DNA of 64,000 bases. Origin: CAWHPS01 sp963831235. GTDB taxonomy: Bacteria; Fibrobacterota; OXYB2-FULL-49-7; JAEUSG01. The stretch covers positions 62,001 to 126,000 of the forward strand of contig CAWHPS010000035.1 of NCBI GenBank assembly GCA_963831235.1. Reading direction: 5' to 3'. The notes under the pieces were generated by a model, which worked only from the letters and a program-made list of their open reading frames with translations, made no database searches and was not told the origin of the DNA. Of the stretch, positions 42,114-52,140 are shown in pieces. The position numbers and the translations under genes are program-made. The stretch's first letter is position 1, and every line of letters begins with the position of its first letter.

Positions 42114-42940
42114 TCCTTCTCCAGTTTTTGGGATGGAATGCGCATCTTCATAAGTTTTTTCTGCATGTCTGATTCATCCTGTTTCAGCGCATCCAAAAGC
42201 CTTTTTGCCTCTTCCTCGCTCATTTCACCAGGCTTTTTCTGTTGTTGTTTCTCCTGGTTTTCAGGAGGTTTCTGTTCTTCCTTATTTTCATCCTGTTTTT
42301 CTTTTTCCTGGTCTTTTTTATCTTGCTTGTCCTTATCTTGTTTATTGTCCTTTTGATCTTTTTTATCCTGCTTGTCTTGTTTGTCTTTATTTTCCTTATT
42401 GTTCTTGTCCTGGTCCTTTTTATCATCCTTATTCTGCTTATCATTATTTTTATTGTCCTTATTATCTTTTTGCTGCTGTTTCATTTCCTCAATTTTCTTA
42501 AGCGTTTTTTCCAGATTGAATTTGGATGCATAATCTGATGGATTATTCTTTAGAACTTCTTTATAGATTTTTGCTGCTTGTTCCAGTTTTTGCTGACCTG
42601 CGCTGTCTTTTTCAGAAGTTCCTGCACGATAAAAATTATTCCCCATATTGAAAAGGGCCTTATTCCGAAGTTTTTTATCGTCAATCGCCTTTGCCTTTTC
42701 ATAAGATTTCCCCGCGCTTTCAAAATCGCCCTGCCGATAATAGGCATTTCCGAGGTTATACGAAATCTCCTTTTTTTCCGGGGCTTCGAGTTCAGCTTCC
42801 TTATACAGGGCTGTGGCATCCGCGAATTTCCCTTTTTTAAAAGCTTTGTTTCCCTTATTATTTTTGGACACAGCTGAAGCCTGGGAAAAAAGCAAGGATG
42901 TGAACATAAATATAATAGACAGCGTTAAAATATATTTCAT
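42107..42940 (-). CDS. batC: TPR protein of the Bat operon (BatC-like)
   Basis: A 277-residue protein with signal peptide (about 1-23), three to four TPR units (NKGNKAFKKGKFADATALYKEA, SYNLGNAYYRQGDFESAGKSYEKA, KALFNMGNNFYRAG) and an extreme low-complexity Lys/Asp/Gln/Asn region of about 80 residues (about 155-235). It ends in a short helix (EEEAKRLLDALKQDESDMQKKLMKM). The layout matches BatC of Bat operons. The start overlaps batB by 4 bases. Confidence 0.85.
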   Translation of the reverse strand: MKYILTLSIIFMFTSLLFSQASAVSKNNKGNKAFKKGKFADATALYKEAELEAPEKKEISYNLGNAYYRQGDFESAGKSYEKAKAIDDKKLRNKALFNMGNNFYRAGTSEKDSAGQQKLEQAAKIYKEVLKNNPSDYASKFNLEKTLKKIEEMKQQQKDNKDNKNNDKQNKDDKKDQDKNNKENKDKQDKQDKKDQKDNKQDKDKQDKKDQEKEKQDENKEEQKPPENQEKQQQKKPGEMSEEEAKRLLDALKQDESDMQKKLMKMRIPSQKLEKDW

Positions 42941-43965
42941 TGCTTAAACCTTCCTTCCCATGCAGTACTTTTCTTCTTTCTCGAGGAAAGGAAATATTCA
43001 ATCAATAATAAAATAAAAGCCATAAAAAGAGGCCATACAAATTGTTCATTATATCTTCCGAAAATCTGGGCCTTAAGTTCTTTTTTCTCGATCTTGTTTA
43101 TTTCATCGTAAATCCTGTCAAGTTCCAATCCGCTCCCGGTTGAATGAAAATAATGGCCGTTTGCAGAAGATGCAACCTCTTCCAATATATCTTCGTTCAA
43201 AGTGGTAAGAACCGTATTTCCAGATTCATCCTTTTTATAAACAATATTACCGCCCGCTTTTTCCATTGGTATTGGTACACCGCCCTTTGCGCCTATACCA
43301 AGTGTAAAAATTACAACCCCTTCTTCACTAGCTTTTTTAGCTTCATCCAAAGGTTTACCTTCATTATCCTCACCGTCAGTAATGAGGATTATTACCTTAT
43401 ATTTGTTCTCGTTCTTGTTAAAGCAACGCCTGCTTTTTACGATTGCTTCGCCTATGGCCGTGCCCTGTGCACCTATTGCCGAAGGATCGAGAATGTCGAG
43501 ATACATTTTTACAGCCCCATAGTCCGTTGTTATCGGACACTGGGTGAATGCTGCGCCGGCAAAAGCAACCAACCCGATGCGATCCCCTTTGAGCCTATCT
43601 ATTAACCGACCTATCTCATATTTTGCTCGTTTAATGCGGTTTGGCTTTATGTCTTCGGCAAGCATACTATTGGAGACATCAAGGGCTATGACTATATCAA
43701 TTCCTTTGCGTTTCACCACCTCCATACGCGTGCCCCAAAGCGGCCTTCCAAGTGCAAGAATAATAAAAACAAAAGCAAGAACAAGGAGAACTGCCTTTGT
43801 CACTGATCTGCCTCTACTTGTCATTGAAGAAAGTTTGGACACAAGTCCGTCTTCTCCGAACTTATGAAGCATCTTTTTTTTCCAGCGGAAAGAGAAAAAG
43901 TAGAACAGTATTAGGACAGGCACTATCAGAAGTAAATAAAGGAATTCCGGATTTCTATATAACAT
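42937..43965 (-). CDS. batB: VWA-domain membrane protein BatB-like
   Basis: A 342-residue protein: two N-terminal helices, a von Willebrand A domain with the MIDAS motif DVSNSM (DxSxS), a later Thr, and DGED, then a C-terminal helix at about 315-335. This is the BatA/BatB architecture (Bacteroides aerotolerance), thought to form a membrane metal-dependent adhesion complex in the periplasm. It is a paralogue of the next gene upstream, 3 bases away. Confidence 0.9.
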   Translation of the reverse strand: MLYRNPEFLYLLLIVPVLILFYFFSFRWKKKMLHKFGEDGLVSKLSSMTSRGRSVTKAVLLVLAFVFIILALGRPLWGTRMEVVKRKGIDIVIALDVSNSMLAEDIKPNRIKRAKYEIGRLIDRLKGDRIGLVAFAGAAFTQCPITTDYGAVKMYLDILDPSAIGAQGTAIGEAIVKSRRCFNKNENKYKVIILITDGEDNEGKPLDEAKKASEEGVVIFTLGIGAKGGVPIPMEKAGGNIVYKKDESGNTVLTTLNEDILEEVASSANGHYFHSTGSGLELDRIYDEINKIEKKELKAQIFGRYNEQFVWPLFMAFILLLIEYFLSSRKKKSTAWEGRFKQ

Positions 43966-43968
43966 TAA

Positions 43969-44967
43969 TCAGGGTATCCTACGGAAAATGGTATTTGAAA
44001 GTATTATCTCAACTAAAAGAAGCAATGCCGCAATTATCACAATATACTGAAAACCTTCGCTGTAAGTTGTGTATATTTGGGCCTTGACCTCGGTCTTCTC
44101 CATTTTATCAATCTGCTGATATATATTGTCCAATGCTTTGGGGTCTTTGGCCCTGAAGAATTTACCATTTGTTGCATCTGCTATGCTCTGAAGCGAGGGT
44201 TCATCAAGGTCAGACTGTATCTGCTGGTAGATGCGGCCAAATATGGGGTGATCAACCGGATAAGGCACAAGGCCGTCCTTACCCACTCCGATTGTGTAAA
44301 TCTTGATGTTAAGCGCTGCCGCGGCCTTTGCCGCGGTTGCAGGGTCGATTTCGCCCCTGTTGTTTGCCCCGTCGGTGCTTAAGATAATAATTTTGCTTTT
44401 TGCCTTGGAGTCGCGAAGCCGATTTACAGCCGTTGCTATGGCATTGCCTATGGCCGTGCCATCCTCTTCCGGAGCCGCGAAATCCGCGCTCTTAAGCGAA
44501 TTGACTACAAGATCATAATCAAGAGTCATTGGGCAAAGGGTAAACGCGTTTCCGGCAAAAGCAACAAGCCCTATTCTGTCGCTTTTTCTCTGGTTAATGA
44601 ATTTCTCGATGACCTTTTTGCTCACTGCAAGACGGTTGTCGGGTTTAAAATCTTCCGCACGCATGCTTGTTGATACGTCCATAAGAAGCATTATATCCAC
44701 GCCCTTGGAGGAGACCTCTTCGCTTTTAACCCCAGTTTGCGGACGGGCAAGGGCTATTACTATGAGGAAAACAGCTGCAATGCGAAGGAACTGGACGATA
44801 TTCCGGAACATAATGCGGTACGATCCTTCAATATTGCCCACAAGAGGAAGCAGGGAATAGCGGAGCGCTCCTTTTTTTCTTTTTTCAACCTTCAAATGCC
44901 AGTATATCATTACCGGCACTATTAAAAGCAGCCATAAAAAATAGGGATTATGAAATCTGATAATCAT
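43969..44967 (-). CDS. batA: VWA-domain membrane protein BatA-like
   Basis: A 332-residue paralogue of BatB with the same plan: N-terminal helices, MIDAS motif DVSTSM, the TDGANNRG loop and a C-terminal transmembrane helix. It is first in the operon batA-batB-batC-PKD. The MoxR ATPase and DUF58 genes that often precede batA are not next to it here; glmM lies upstream. Confidence 0.9.
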   Translation of the reverse strand: MIIRFHNPYFLWLLLIVPVMIYWHLKVEKRKKGALRYSLLPLVGNIEGSYRIMFRNIVQFLRIAAVFLIVIALARPQTGVKSEEVSSKGVDIMLLMDVSTSMRAEDFKPDNRLAVSKKVIEKFINQRKSDRIGLVAFAGNAFTLCPMTLDYDLVVNSLKSADFAAPEEDGTAIGNAIATAVNRLRDSKAKSKIIILSTDGANNRGEIDPATAAKAAAALNIKIYTIGVGKDGLVPYPVDHPIFGRIYQQIQSDLDEPSLQSIADATNGKFFRAKDPKALDNIYQQIDKMEKTEVKAQIYTTYSEGFQYIVIIAALLLLVEIILSNTIFRRIP

Positions 44968-45022
44968 TGGCCCTAAAATATAATATTTTAAATAATATCC
45001 AGCGTTACTTGAATAAACTCTT

Positions 45023-46369
45023 TTATTTCAAAACATCCGCGGCTTTTTTGCAAAGCTCCTTTACTTCTTTTTCAGTCGGCGCTTCGGCAATTATTCTTAC
45101 CACAGGTTCAGTGTTGGATTTTCTAAGTTGAACCCAGCTTTTTTGAAAATCAATTCTGAGTCCGTCTTGTTCGTCAACCCTGCCGCCTGCAAAAGCCTCT
45201 TTGAATTTTTTGAGCGCTTGCTCCATATTAAGCCCGGATATGGCCACTTTAGTTTTATGAATAAAGTATTGGGGCAGAGAATTCACAAGCTGCGAAACAC
45301 TGTTGCTGCTTAAAAGCATATATTGAAGAATAAGTTCCATGCCAACTAGCGCGTCGCGGCAGGGATGTATTTCCGGGATCATGACCCCGCCATTGCCCTC
45401 CCCGCCGAATATCCCTTTGAGTTTCAACAATTCCGTTGAAACATTGATTTCTCCTACCGGAGTGCGGACCACAGTGCTCCCATGTTTTTCCGCTATGTCT
45501 TCAATCATCCTGGATGTTGAAAGGTTCACTACAACAATACCTTTTTTCTTTCGTAAGATGTAATCGCCGCTTAATGCGAGGGTGTATTCTTCGCCGATCG
45601 CTATCCCTTTTTCAGACACAACCGCAAGTCTGTCAACGTCCGGATCAACGGCAAAACCTATGTCGGCTTTTGCCTCTTTTACAGAATCACAGAGCTGTGT
45701 CAGGTTTTCCGGAACTGGTTCAGGCGTGTGCGGGAAAAGGCCGTTTAATTCACAGTTGAGTTCAATCACCTCGCAACCAAGATCCCGTAAAAGCCTCGGG
45801 CAGATTATGCTTCCCGCCCCGTTCACACAATCTATAACAACTCGGAACCTGCGTTTTCGGATTGCGTCAATGTCAATGTTGGATAACGCCATTATTTTAT
45901 TCAGATATACCCTGTTGGAATTCACTTCCTTTTCAATCTTACGCATCTTATCCCATTTAACGCGGCTAAAAATACCTTTGTCGTAAATCGCCATGAACTC
46001 CTGCTGCCTCTCACGATTCAGGAAAAGACCATCAGGACCAATAAATTTCATGGCATTCCATTCAACACCGTTGTGACTTGCTGTAAGGACAATACCTCCA
46101 TCCGCGCAGAGTTCTTTTACCATTATCTGAACCGATGGGGTCGAACTGATTCCTATATCTATGACACGGCAGCCTGAAGCCAGAAGACCTGTCGAAACGC
46201 CGCAGTTCATAAGCTCACCCGTGACGCGTGTATCACGTCCCACGACTATAGTGCCACCATGACAGTATTCAGCGAAAGCGGATGAGAATCGGATCATTAC
46301 CTCAGGTGTCAGGGTATCACCCACGATACCGCGCACACCTGAAATACTTACCATGAGTTTTGAAGACAT
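45023..46369 (-). CDS. glmM: Phosphoglucosamine mutase
   Basis: A 448-residue alpha-D-phosphohexomutase that interconverts GlcN-6-P and GlcN-1-P for peptidoglycan and LPS. The catalytic serine loop TASHNGVEWNAMKF, metal loop DPDVDRLA, sugar loop GEGNGG and C-terminal phosphate-binding RKSNTEPVVRI are complete. The N-terminus (ISGVRGIVGDTLTPE) is typical. A phosphomannomutase role is possible but the length and motifs favour GlmM. Confidence 0.88.
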   Translation of the reverse strand: MSSKLMVSISGVRGIVGDTLTPEVMIRFSSAFAEYCHGGTIVVGRDTRVTGELMNCGVSTGLLASGCRVIDIGISSTPSVQIMVKELCADGGIVLTASHNGVEWNAMKFIGPDGLFLNRERQQEFMAIYDKGIFSRVKWDKMRKIEKEVNSNRVYLNKIMALSNIDIDAIRKRRFRVVIDCVNGAGSIICPRLLRDLGCEVIELNCELNGLFPHTPEPVPENLTQLCDSVKEAKADIGFAVDPDVDRLAVVSEKGIAIGEEYTLALSGDYILRKKKGIVVVNLSTSRMIEDIAEKHGSTVVRTPVGEINVSTELLKLKGIFGGEGNGGVMIPEIHPCRDALVGMELILQYMLLSSNSVSQLVNSLPQYFIHKTKVAISGLNMEQALKKFKEAFAGGRVDEQDGLRIDFQKSWVQLRKSNTEPVVRIIAEAPTEKEVKELCKKAADVLK

Positions 46370-46371
46370 GT

Positions 46372-47514
46372 TTAGCCTTTTTGCTTGAAGATTAAAAATC
46401 TGTTCCCGCCGCTCCGTTTGGCCTCGTACATTGCCGTGTCCGCCCTATGTATAAGAGTCTCTTCATTGTCATCGCGGATGGCTGATGAAATGCCTACGGA
46501 AAGTGAGGTATTGCCGAATTTCTTTTCATTGAAACGGGATAGAATACGTTCCGCCACAACAATGCTGCTTTTTGAATCAGTATCAAGAAGGATTACCACG
46601 AACTCATCACCTCCATACCTGTAGGCGGAGTCAAGGTCCTTTCTAATTGCACCTCTGATGATATCACCGAGTTTTTCAATTACTTCATCACCTGCCTGAT
46701 GACCTTGTGAATCATTGTGTTCTTTGAAATGATCTATATCGATAAGCAAAAGTGTAAGTGTGGTGTAAAAATTTCGTTTGAGGCGAGTAAAAGCCTTGCT
46801 CATTTCGTTGTGAAAGTGGCGAACATTAAACAAGCCGGAAAGATTGTCGGTTATAGCTAATTCCTCAAGCTGGTGGTTTTTTCGAAGAAGTTCCTGTTCA
46901 AGCCGTTTGTTTTCCGTAATGTCCTTGCATGTTGCCACCATTCCAAGGATTTGGTTTTTTTCATCACGCATCTCGGATATGCTCATAGACACTTCGATGA
47001 TGTGGCCCTCTTTGGACTTCATTTTTATTTCCTGGTTCTGGACCCTGTCGTTCTTTAATACAAAATCAAAAATGGTCAGTGAGTCGGCCGGGTTTAGAAG
47101 CACTTCTACAAATGGCCTGCCTACAATTTCATGCTGCTTGTAACCAAGAAGAGTTTCAGCACCGGTATTGAATTTCAAGATGTATCCGTCAATATCAAGG
47201 GTAAATATCATATCCGCTGCGTCCTTAAGAACCCGGTCAAAATATGCAGCAAGACGTGACTTTCGCTTTACAAGCATCTTTTCTTTTTCTAGCTGAGCCT
47301 TATTTTCAATATATTTGATATAGTATTTGTAAAGGTGTTTGGAAAAACGCAGGAACATCATGGCGGTTGCAATAAACAAAACTGCTGTAAGTATCCATGT
47401 AAAAGGATGACTTAACGGATCCATTACATAAGTTGCCAGGGAAAATGACATTCCGAGAAGAATAAAAATATGAATAGTGTAAAGACGGGGACGTTTCAGA
47501 TCTTTTGGGTCCAT
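46372..47514 (-). CDS. PAS-GGDEF diguanylate cyclase
   Basis: About 380 residues: two transmembrane helices near the start (about 15-58), a coiled linker, a PAS domain (about 80-200; FTLDIDGYILKFNTGAETLLGY and CKDITENKRLEQELL), and a GGDEF domain with DIDHFKEHNDSQGHQAGDEV and the active-site YGGDEF. It should make c-di-GMP, the ligand of PilZ proteins such as that at 21934. The inhibitory RxxD site is not obvious. The start is taken at ATG 47514; TTG 47529 is possible. Confidence 0.9.
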   Translation of the reverse strand: MDPKDLKRPRLYTIHIFILLGMSFSLATYVMDPLSHPFTWILTAVLFIATAMMFLRFSKHLYKYYIKYIENKAQLEKEKMLVKRKSRLAAYFDRVLKDAADMIFTLDIDGYILKFNTGAETLLGYKQHEIVGRPFVEVLLNPADSLTIFDFVLKNDRVQNQEIKMKSKEGHIIEVSMSISEMRDEKNQILGMVATCKDITENKRLEQELLRKNHQLEELAITDNLSGLFNVRHFHNEMSKAFTRLKRNFYTTLTLLLIDIDHFKEHNDSQGHQAGDEVIEKLGDIIRGAIRKDLDSAYRYGGDEFVVILLDTDSKSSIVVAERILSRFNEKKFGNTSLSVGISSAIRDDNEETLIHRADTAMYEAKRSGGNRFLIFKQKG

Positions 47515-47533
47515 AATATTATGAAACAATATA

Positions 47534-48500
47534 TCAATGTTTTAATTTTGTCGCAGCAACCTGCTCTTTTATCCAAGGATAGGTTCGTTTAATGCCCTCT
47601 TCAATCAAGACCTTTGCCTTCCACCCAAGTGAATAAATCCGCTCATTTGAGAAGTTTCTTGATTGTACCCCGACAGGTCCTTTGACATGCTTGATTGTAA
47701 TCTTTTTCCCGGCTACTTTTGCCACTGTAATTGCAAGTTCGTCAACAGAAACATATTGCGGGCATCCAATGTTTACTGCTCCGTGAAGATCCGACTGCAT
47801 GAGCATATATATTCCATCAACCATGTCGCTCACATAAGTGTAAGATCGTACCAGCTGTACCATCGCCCCAGACTTCAATAGTGCCATTATCATTGGCTTC
47901 CGCAACCTTTCGACATAGAGCAGCAGGCGCTTTTTCACGTCCACCAGTCCATGTTCCTTCGGGTCCGTAGCAATTCTGGAACCGGGCAATGCGAACTTGC
48001 ATTCCATAGCGCCTTTCATAGGCCTCGGCAACGCGCTCAGAGTAGAGCTTTTCCCACCCATATTCATTATCCGGATTAGCAGGTATTGCTTCAGATTCAG
48101 CCATTTCTGGTTCACCAGGTTTCATGTCGCGGTAAACACATACTGATGAAGAAAAGAAATACCGTGGTATTCCAATTAGCGCTGCTTGATGGGTCATATA
48201 AATATTGATGAGTACACTATTGTGCATTATCTCGGTTTCAGCTGTATGAATAAAACCCATGCCCCCCATGTCGGCTGCGAGCTGGTAAACCTCGTCAAAC
48301 CTACCTTTATCCAGGGTGAGTGCCTTTATGCAGTTTTCTTCCAGGCGAAGATCTAGCACAATAAATTCATCAGCAGCATCAGGCGACCATTCATGTTTTT
48401 TTATATCAACGCCCCGGACCCAATATCCCATGCTTTTAAGTTTTTTAACAAGATGATTTGCAATAAATCCGCCGGCTCCGCAAACAAGTGCTTTTTTCAT
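47534..48500 (-). pseudogene. NAD-dependent sugar-nucleotide epimerase, frameshifted
   Basis: Two overlapping frames make up one short-chain dehydrogenase-type epimerase of about 320 residues. The first (from ATG 48500) has GAGGFIANHL, the YGWEK active site and IEVWGDGT, resembling GDP-mannose 3,5-epimerase. The continuation VRSYTYVSDMVDGIYMLM to VLIEEGIKRTYPWIKEQ is in another frame. The switch lies near 47850 and needs one extra base (or two fewer). Either the gene is broken or the sequence has an error. Confidence 0.85.
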
Positions 48501-48615
48501 TTTTACCCCGTTTCAATTATGTATTTACCGTTATAAATATAAACTTTTCTACGCTATATCAACCTTATTTTTTGTATTTTCCCATTATAATCAAGATAGC
48601 AAAGATAAAAATATA

Positions 48616-50391
48616 ATGGCCAGAAATAAAAAAAATGTTGCTCCTTGTGAAAGAGCGGTTATTGTGGATCGCGATAAAAAGGAAAAGCTTGTTCCGGTCA
48701 TTACCTACATTAATGGTTTGTCCAGATCAAAATCCATAAGCGCCTGGTTAAAATTCTTATCCATTTGTCATGATGACATCAAAAATAAAGTACGCTTAAA
48801 AGATATTCTTACAACTGAAGATGAAGCGATTTGTGTTTCACTTTTTGATAAAGTCATAGATAAATATTTGAAAGTTAATAACCTACCAAAAAAAGTAATT
48901 GATGACTTAAATAAAACAGCTTTTAAAATCATAAAAAAATTATCACCAGAAAATATGGTTTTTATCAAGGATCGCTTTATTACAATCTGCGGCGAGGATT
49001 GTTATCATCTTTACTTGGAAAAATATGAACACGCGCATTGTTTTAAGGATATTTCATATTATATAAAAGAATCTTCAAGCGTCATTAAACTTAGAAGATT
49101 CACTGATTTTTCAATCTTTTTTATTTCACTTTCCCTTTTATATGGTTGTGAAGACGCTTATTATGAACGCATGGATGTTTTGGAAAAACGATTAAGCGTA
49201 AAATATGGCAAAGATTTTTCTTTTAAGCAATTGGGTATTTGTTTATGGCCGGTAAATTTTTCTTTTGTTTATAACAAAGAAGATATCGATGAAGATAACA
49301 ATGAGAATCTTGCGCTTATCAAGGCAGCAAAGGAAATTAACCCCGATACTATAGTACAAGCAGGAAACAATTCCCTATTATGGGCAAGAGATATTATTGC
49401 CTGGCTTGATAACGATTATTGTCTCTTTGCAAAATCCGAATTTAATGACATTCAGGGCCAATATGGTCGTGGCTTGCTGCATGAAGGCGGGAATATTGTT
49501 ACAGGGACTGCTATTGACAAATTTATCCTGGTTGCAAAAGGACCATTTTCCGATATCCTTATGGAACTTGATTTTTATCACGAAATGTATAATCGGGATA
49601 TAAAGATATATGCAATACCGGATGGCTTTCTTTGGTCAAGGAATCCTGAAACAAATGAAGATGTACTGCTGGATTCAATCCATATTGACACTGTAATCAA
49701 TATAATTCCCGCACAATGTACAATTGATGAACGAACAAAGATTATTGTGGATCCTTACTATTATTTATTAATAAAAGACTACCCTGATTTCAAAAAATTA
49801 TTAATAGAACAATGCTTAATTGATTCGGATATAATTATTATTGATGAAAGAGAATTATATTTAAATCTTGCAAATTTCAGTGTTCTTCTTGATCAAAAAG
49901 GAGAAATAAAACTTCTATTCAATAAGGATAAGGGATATACCATACCGCGTCTTAAATTAAAGAAGGCCTTGTTAATACAAACAGATATCGAGATTACAAA
50001 AATGGCAAGCAGTTATGGTGTTATAAGATGTGCCAGCAATATGTTGCCGGAGTCTTTCATCAAAGAAAAAAGGGGTCTAAAAATCAATATTTCAGATGAT
50101 ATTTCACCTATTGCTAAAAAGAAAATATTAGAATTGTTTGATGGCCCATTTAATATTTCAAATTGCCTGAATAAACTTTACATCTCAAATCTTAATATCC
50201 TGACAAATCCAAAAGAAATTCCATGGGAATTTGATGAATTTTCACGAACCGGCTTTGTTTACCTTACGCCCAATCAAACCTCTCATCCGGATGAATGCAG
50301 TACAATTCTAAAGAAATATGTATCAAATCTTGCTGAGAAATTGAGTCAGAGTCTTGGGATAAAGTTTGATATACTTTGTTTTATCAGCTAA
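48616..50391 (+). CDS. Uncharacterised 591-residue protein with pentein (guanidino-modifying) catalytic motifs
   Basis: No signal peptide or membrane helix. The N-terminal 230 residues are helical and unlike anything I know. From about 240 the order of motifs is that of the guanidino-group-modifying enzymes (arginine/agmatine deiminases and amidinotransferases): WARD (Arg258-Asp259), HEGGN (Glu290), HID (His356, Asp358) and a late RCASN (Cys472). These are the substrate-binding and catalytic residues of that fold. The total length is well above that of the usual members (about 350-420). It stands alone between the epimerase and an unknown gene. Function by superfamily only; the substrate is unknown. 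Confidence 0.6.
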   Translation: MARNKKNVAPCERAVIVDRDKKEKLVPVITYINGLSRSKSISAWLKFLSICHDDIKNKVRLKDILTTEDEAICVSLFDKVIDKYLKVNNLPKKVIDDLNKTAFKIIKKLSPENMVFIKDRFITICGEDCYHLYLEKYEHAHCFKDISYYIKESSSVIKLRRFTDFSIFFISLSLLYGCEDAYYERMDVLEKRLSVKYGKDFSFKQLGICLWPVNFSFVYNKEDIDEDNNENLALIKAAKEINPDTIVQAGNNSLLWARDIIAWLDNDYCLFAKSEFNDIQGQYGRGLLHEGGNIVTGTAIDKFILVAKGPFSDILMELDFYHEMYNRDIKIYAIPDGFLWSRNPETNEDVLLDSIHIDTVINIIPAQCTIDERTKIIVDPYYYLLIKDYPDFKKLLIEQCLIDSDIIIIDERELYLNLANFSVLLDQKGEIKLLFNKDKGYTIPRLKLKKALLIQTDIEITKMASSYGVIRCASNMLPESFIKEKRGLKINISDDISPIAKKKILELFDGPFNISNCLNKLYISNLNILTNPKEIPWEFDEFSRTGFVYLTPNQTSHPDECSTILKKYVSNLAEKLSQSLGIKFDILCFIS

Positions 50392-50936
50392 GCAGAAAGA
50401 TCCAGGTTGTCACCGGATTGTGAGTCTTGTAGGAAGCTGGGTGTATAGGTATTGTATTTGTTATTGGGATCATTGTAAAATTTCTGTATATCCTGATAGT
50501 ATTTTTGAACAGCGCTCATATTATACCCTTTATCCTGACTAAAGGACGGAAGATTCGAAGATGGTGTAGGTAAGTAATTTTCTGGACTTGTTTCAGATGA
50601 TGATAGCGTATTGTTTATTGAAGTAGGATTGCTTTCAGCTGAATCCTGATTTTGCTCGGCATCAGTAACTTTTTTAAGATATGCGTTCAATATTTGAGGT
50701 GTAATGGCTTTTGAGTCGTAAATATGGTAGATGAAATCACTATTGAGTCCTGATATGCTGATTTGGCTAATACTACTTATAGAAGATATAAGAGTGCTGT
50801 TTATGTTCTTACTACTGGTTGATAAAGCCTGAATATAACTTAGTTTGGCTTTTTCTGCATTTGTACTGTTTTGAGTGCCTTGATTACTTATGTCTTGATT
50901 ATACACATTTGAAGAAGAAATGCTTCCAATATCCAT
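50388..50936 (-). CDS. Hypothetical Ser/Asn-rich protein
   Basis: A 182-residue protein without signal peptide, rich in Ser, Asn, Gln and Thr in the first 65 residues (MDIGSISSSNVYNQDIS) and in a second stretch (about 95-130), with a more ordered middle (SDFIYHIYDSKAITPQILNAYLKK). AAGGAAAATAAT precedes the ATG. Its stop overlaps the 591-residue protein's stop by 4 bases, convergently. I do not recognise it; the composition recalls secreted or hook/rod-associated proteins, but there is no support beyond that. Confidence 0.6.
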   Translation of the reverse strand: MDIGSISSSNVYNQDISNQGTQNSTNAEKAKLSYIQALSTSSKNINSTLISSISSISQISISGLNSDFIYHIYDSKAITPQILNAYLKKVTDAEQNQDSAESNPTSINNTLSSSETSPENYLPTPSSNLPSFSQDKGYNMSAVQKYYQDIQKFYNDPNNKYNTYTPSFLQDSQSGDNLDLSA

Positions 50937-51087
50937 ATTATTTTCCTTTGTGTATATTTATCGACCAGGTGAAAGAAAAACTTAAAGCATTTTTTGAACT
51001 ATTGCTCTAAGTGATTGTCTGTAAATGAGTTTAATACTGTAACCAAGAAAGTGAAGATGCTATTAAAAAGAAATAGTAAGAATGATA

Positions 51088-52056
51088 TTATTCTTTTTCA
51101 GGTGGATAAATTGTCATTGAAAGGTTTTCATCAACCAAGTAATATTTCTTGATTCCAGGCAAAGAAAGCGGATTGGTCTTTTTTCCATTTATTATAATAA
51201 CTTTGGAATAAATTGTTGCCCTTACCGGATCATCAGAAATAACAGTTCCGCTTATGTAATCTCTAGCAGGATAACCTGATTTTGGATTGAAAATATGATT
51301 ATAGCGTACTGAATCCTTAATAAAAAAGCGTTCATAATCACCTGAAGATGCGATGGTAGTATTGGAGGCATATATCTTACATAAGATATCATCTTTCTTT
51401 CGCGGATTGCGGATGCCTATTACCCAGTCAATTCCACCAGGCTTTTGATTGCCAACAAAAACATCACCACCAGCATCTATCATAAAAGATTTAATACCAT
51501 GTTTTTTTATTATTTCAGCTAGTTTTTCCAAAGCATATCCTTTTGCTATTCCCCCCATGTCAATTTTAACCAATGAATCCGTGAATAGAAGAGTATCTGC
51601 TTTTACCGTGATGTTTTTATAATTAACGTGACGCAGAATTTCCTTAATTGAGTCTTCCGGTGGTATATGAGGAGTTAAGCCGGTTCCGAATCCCCAGAGC
51701 CATACAAGAGGGGCTACTGTAATATCAAAAGCCCCGTTGGTTTCAATGCTAAGGTCCAATCCTCTTTTTATAAGTCCTGCAACTTCAGGTGAAACAATCA
51801 TTTTAAATTTATTAGCACGGTTGTTTATTTTCCATAAATCGCCGTCCTTAAAAAAAACACTGAACATCCTTTCAATTCTTTCTGTTTCTTTCTTGAGGTC
51901 CTCAAGGACTGCATCGCCGGTTTTGTTATCCGGAACAAAAAGCGCAATCTCGAAGACAGTGTCCATGGCAAAATAGTGTGCCGTGTATTTCTTATGACTG
52001 CCTCCACAAGACAATAGAAAAAAGATGAATAATAAAAAAATGTTTTTCAATGGCAT
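51088..52056 (-). CDS. apbE: FAD:protein FMN transferase (ApbE), lipoprotein
   Basis: ApbE attaches FMN covalently to threonines of periplasmic proteins such as Rnf/Nqr subunits. The 322-residue product has a lipoprotein signal (LLSCGGS lipobox at about 16), AMDTVFEIALF, VDMGG-type GGIAKGYALEKL, IDAGGDVFVG and the late HIFNPKSGYPA. All parts of the flavin and Mg site look intact. Its flavinylation targets are not in this window. Confidence 0.93.
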   Translation of the reverse strand: MPLKNIFLLFIFFLLSCGGSHKKYTAHYFAMDTVFEIALFVPDNKTGDAVLEDLKKETERIERMFSVFFKDGDLWKINNRANKFKMIVSPEVAGLIKRGLDLSIETNGAFDITVAPLVWLWGFGTGLTPHIPPEDSIKEILRHVNYKNITVKADTLLFTDSLVKIDMGGIAKGYALEKLAEIIKKHGIKSFMIDAGGDVFVGNQKPGGIDWVIGIRNPRKKDDILCKIYASNTTIASSGDYERFFIKDSVRYNHIFNPKSGYPARDYISGTVISDDPVRATIYSKVIIINGKKTNPLSLPGIKKYYLVDENLSMTIYPPEKE

Positions 52057-52140
52057 ACCCTACATTCCATATAATTATTATTCATAATTGCATTAATATT
52101 GCACTATTTTGAATCAAATGCAAGAGAATTAAAGTACTAA

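Noticed and set aside
42138..42540. Several hydrophobic or Arg/Lys-rich open frames
   Set aside because: They are shadows of the Lys/Asp/Gln repeats of the BatC-like gene on the other strand.
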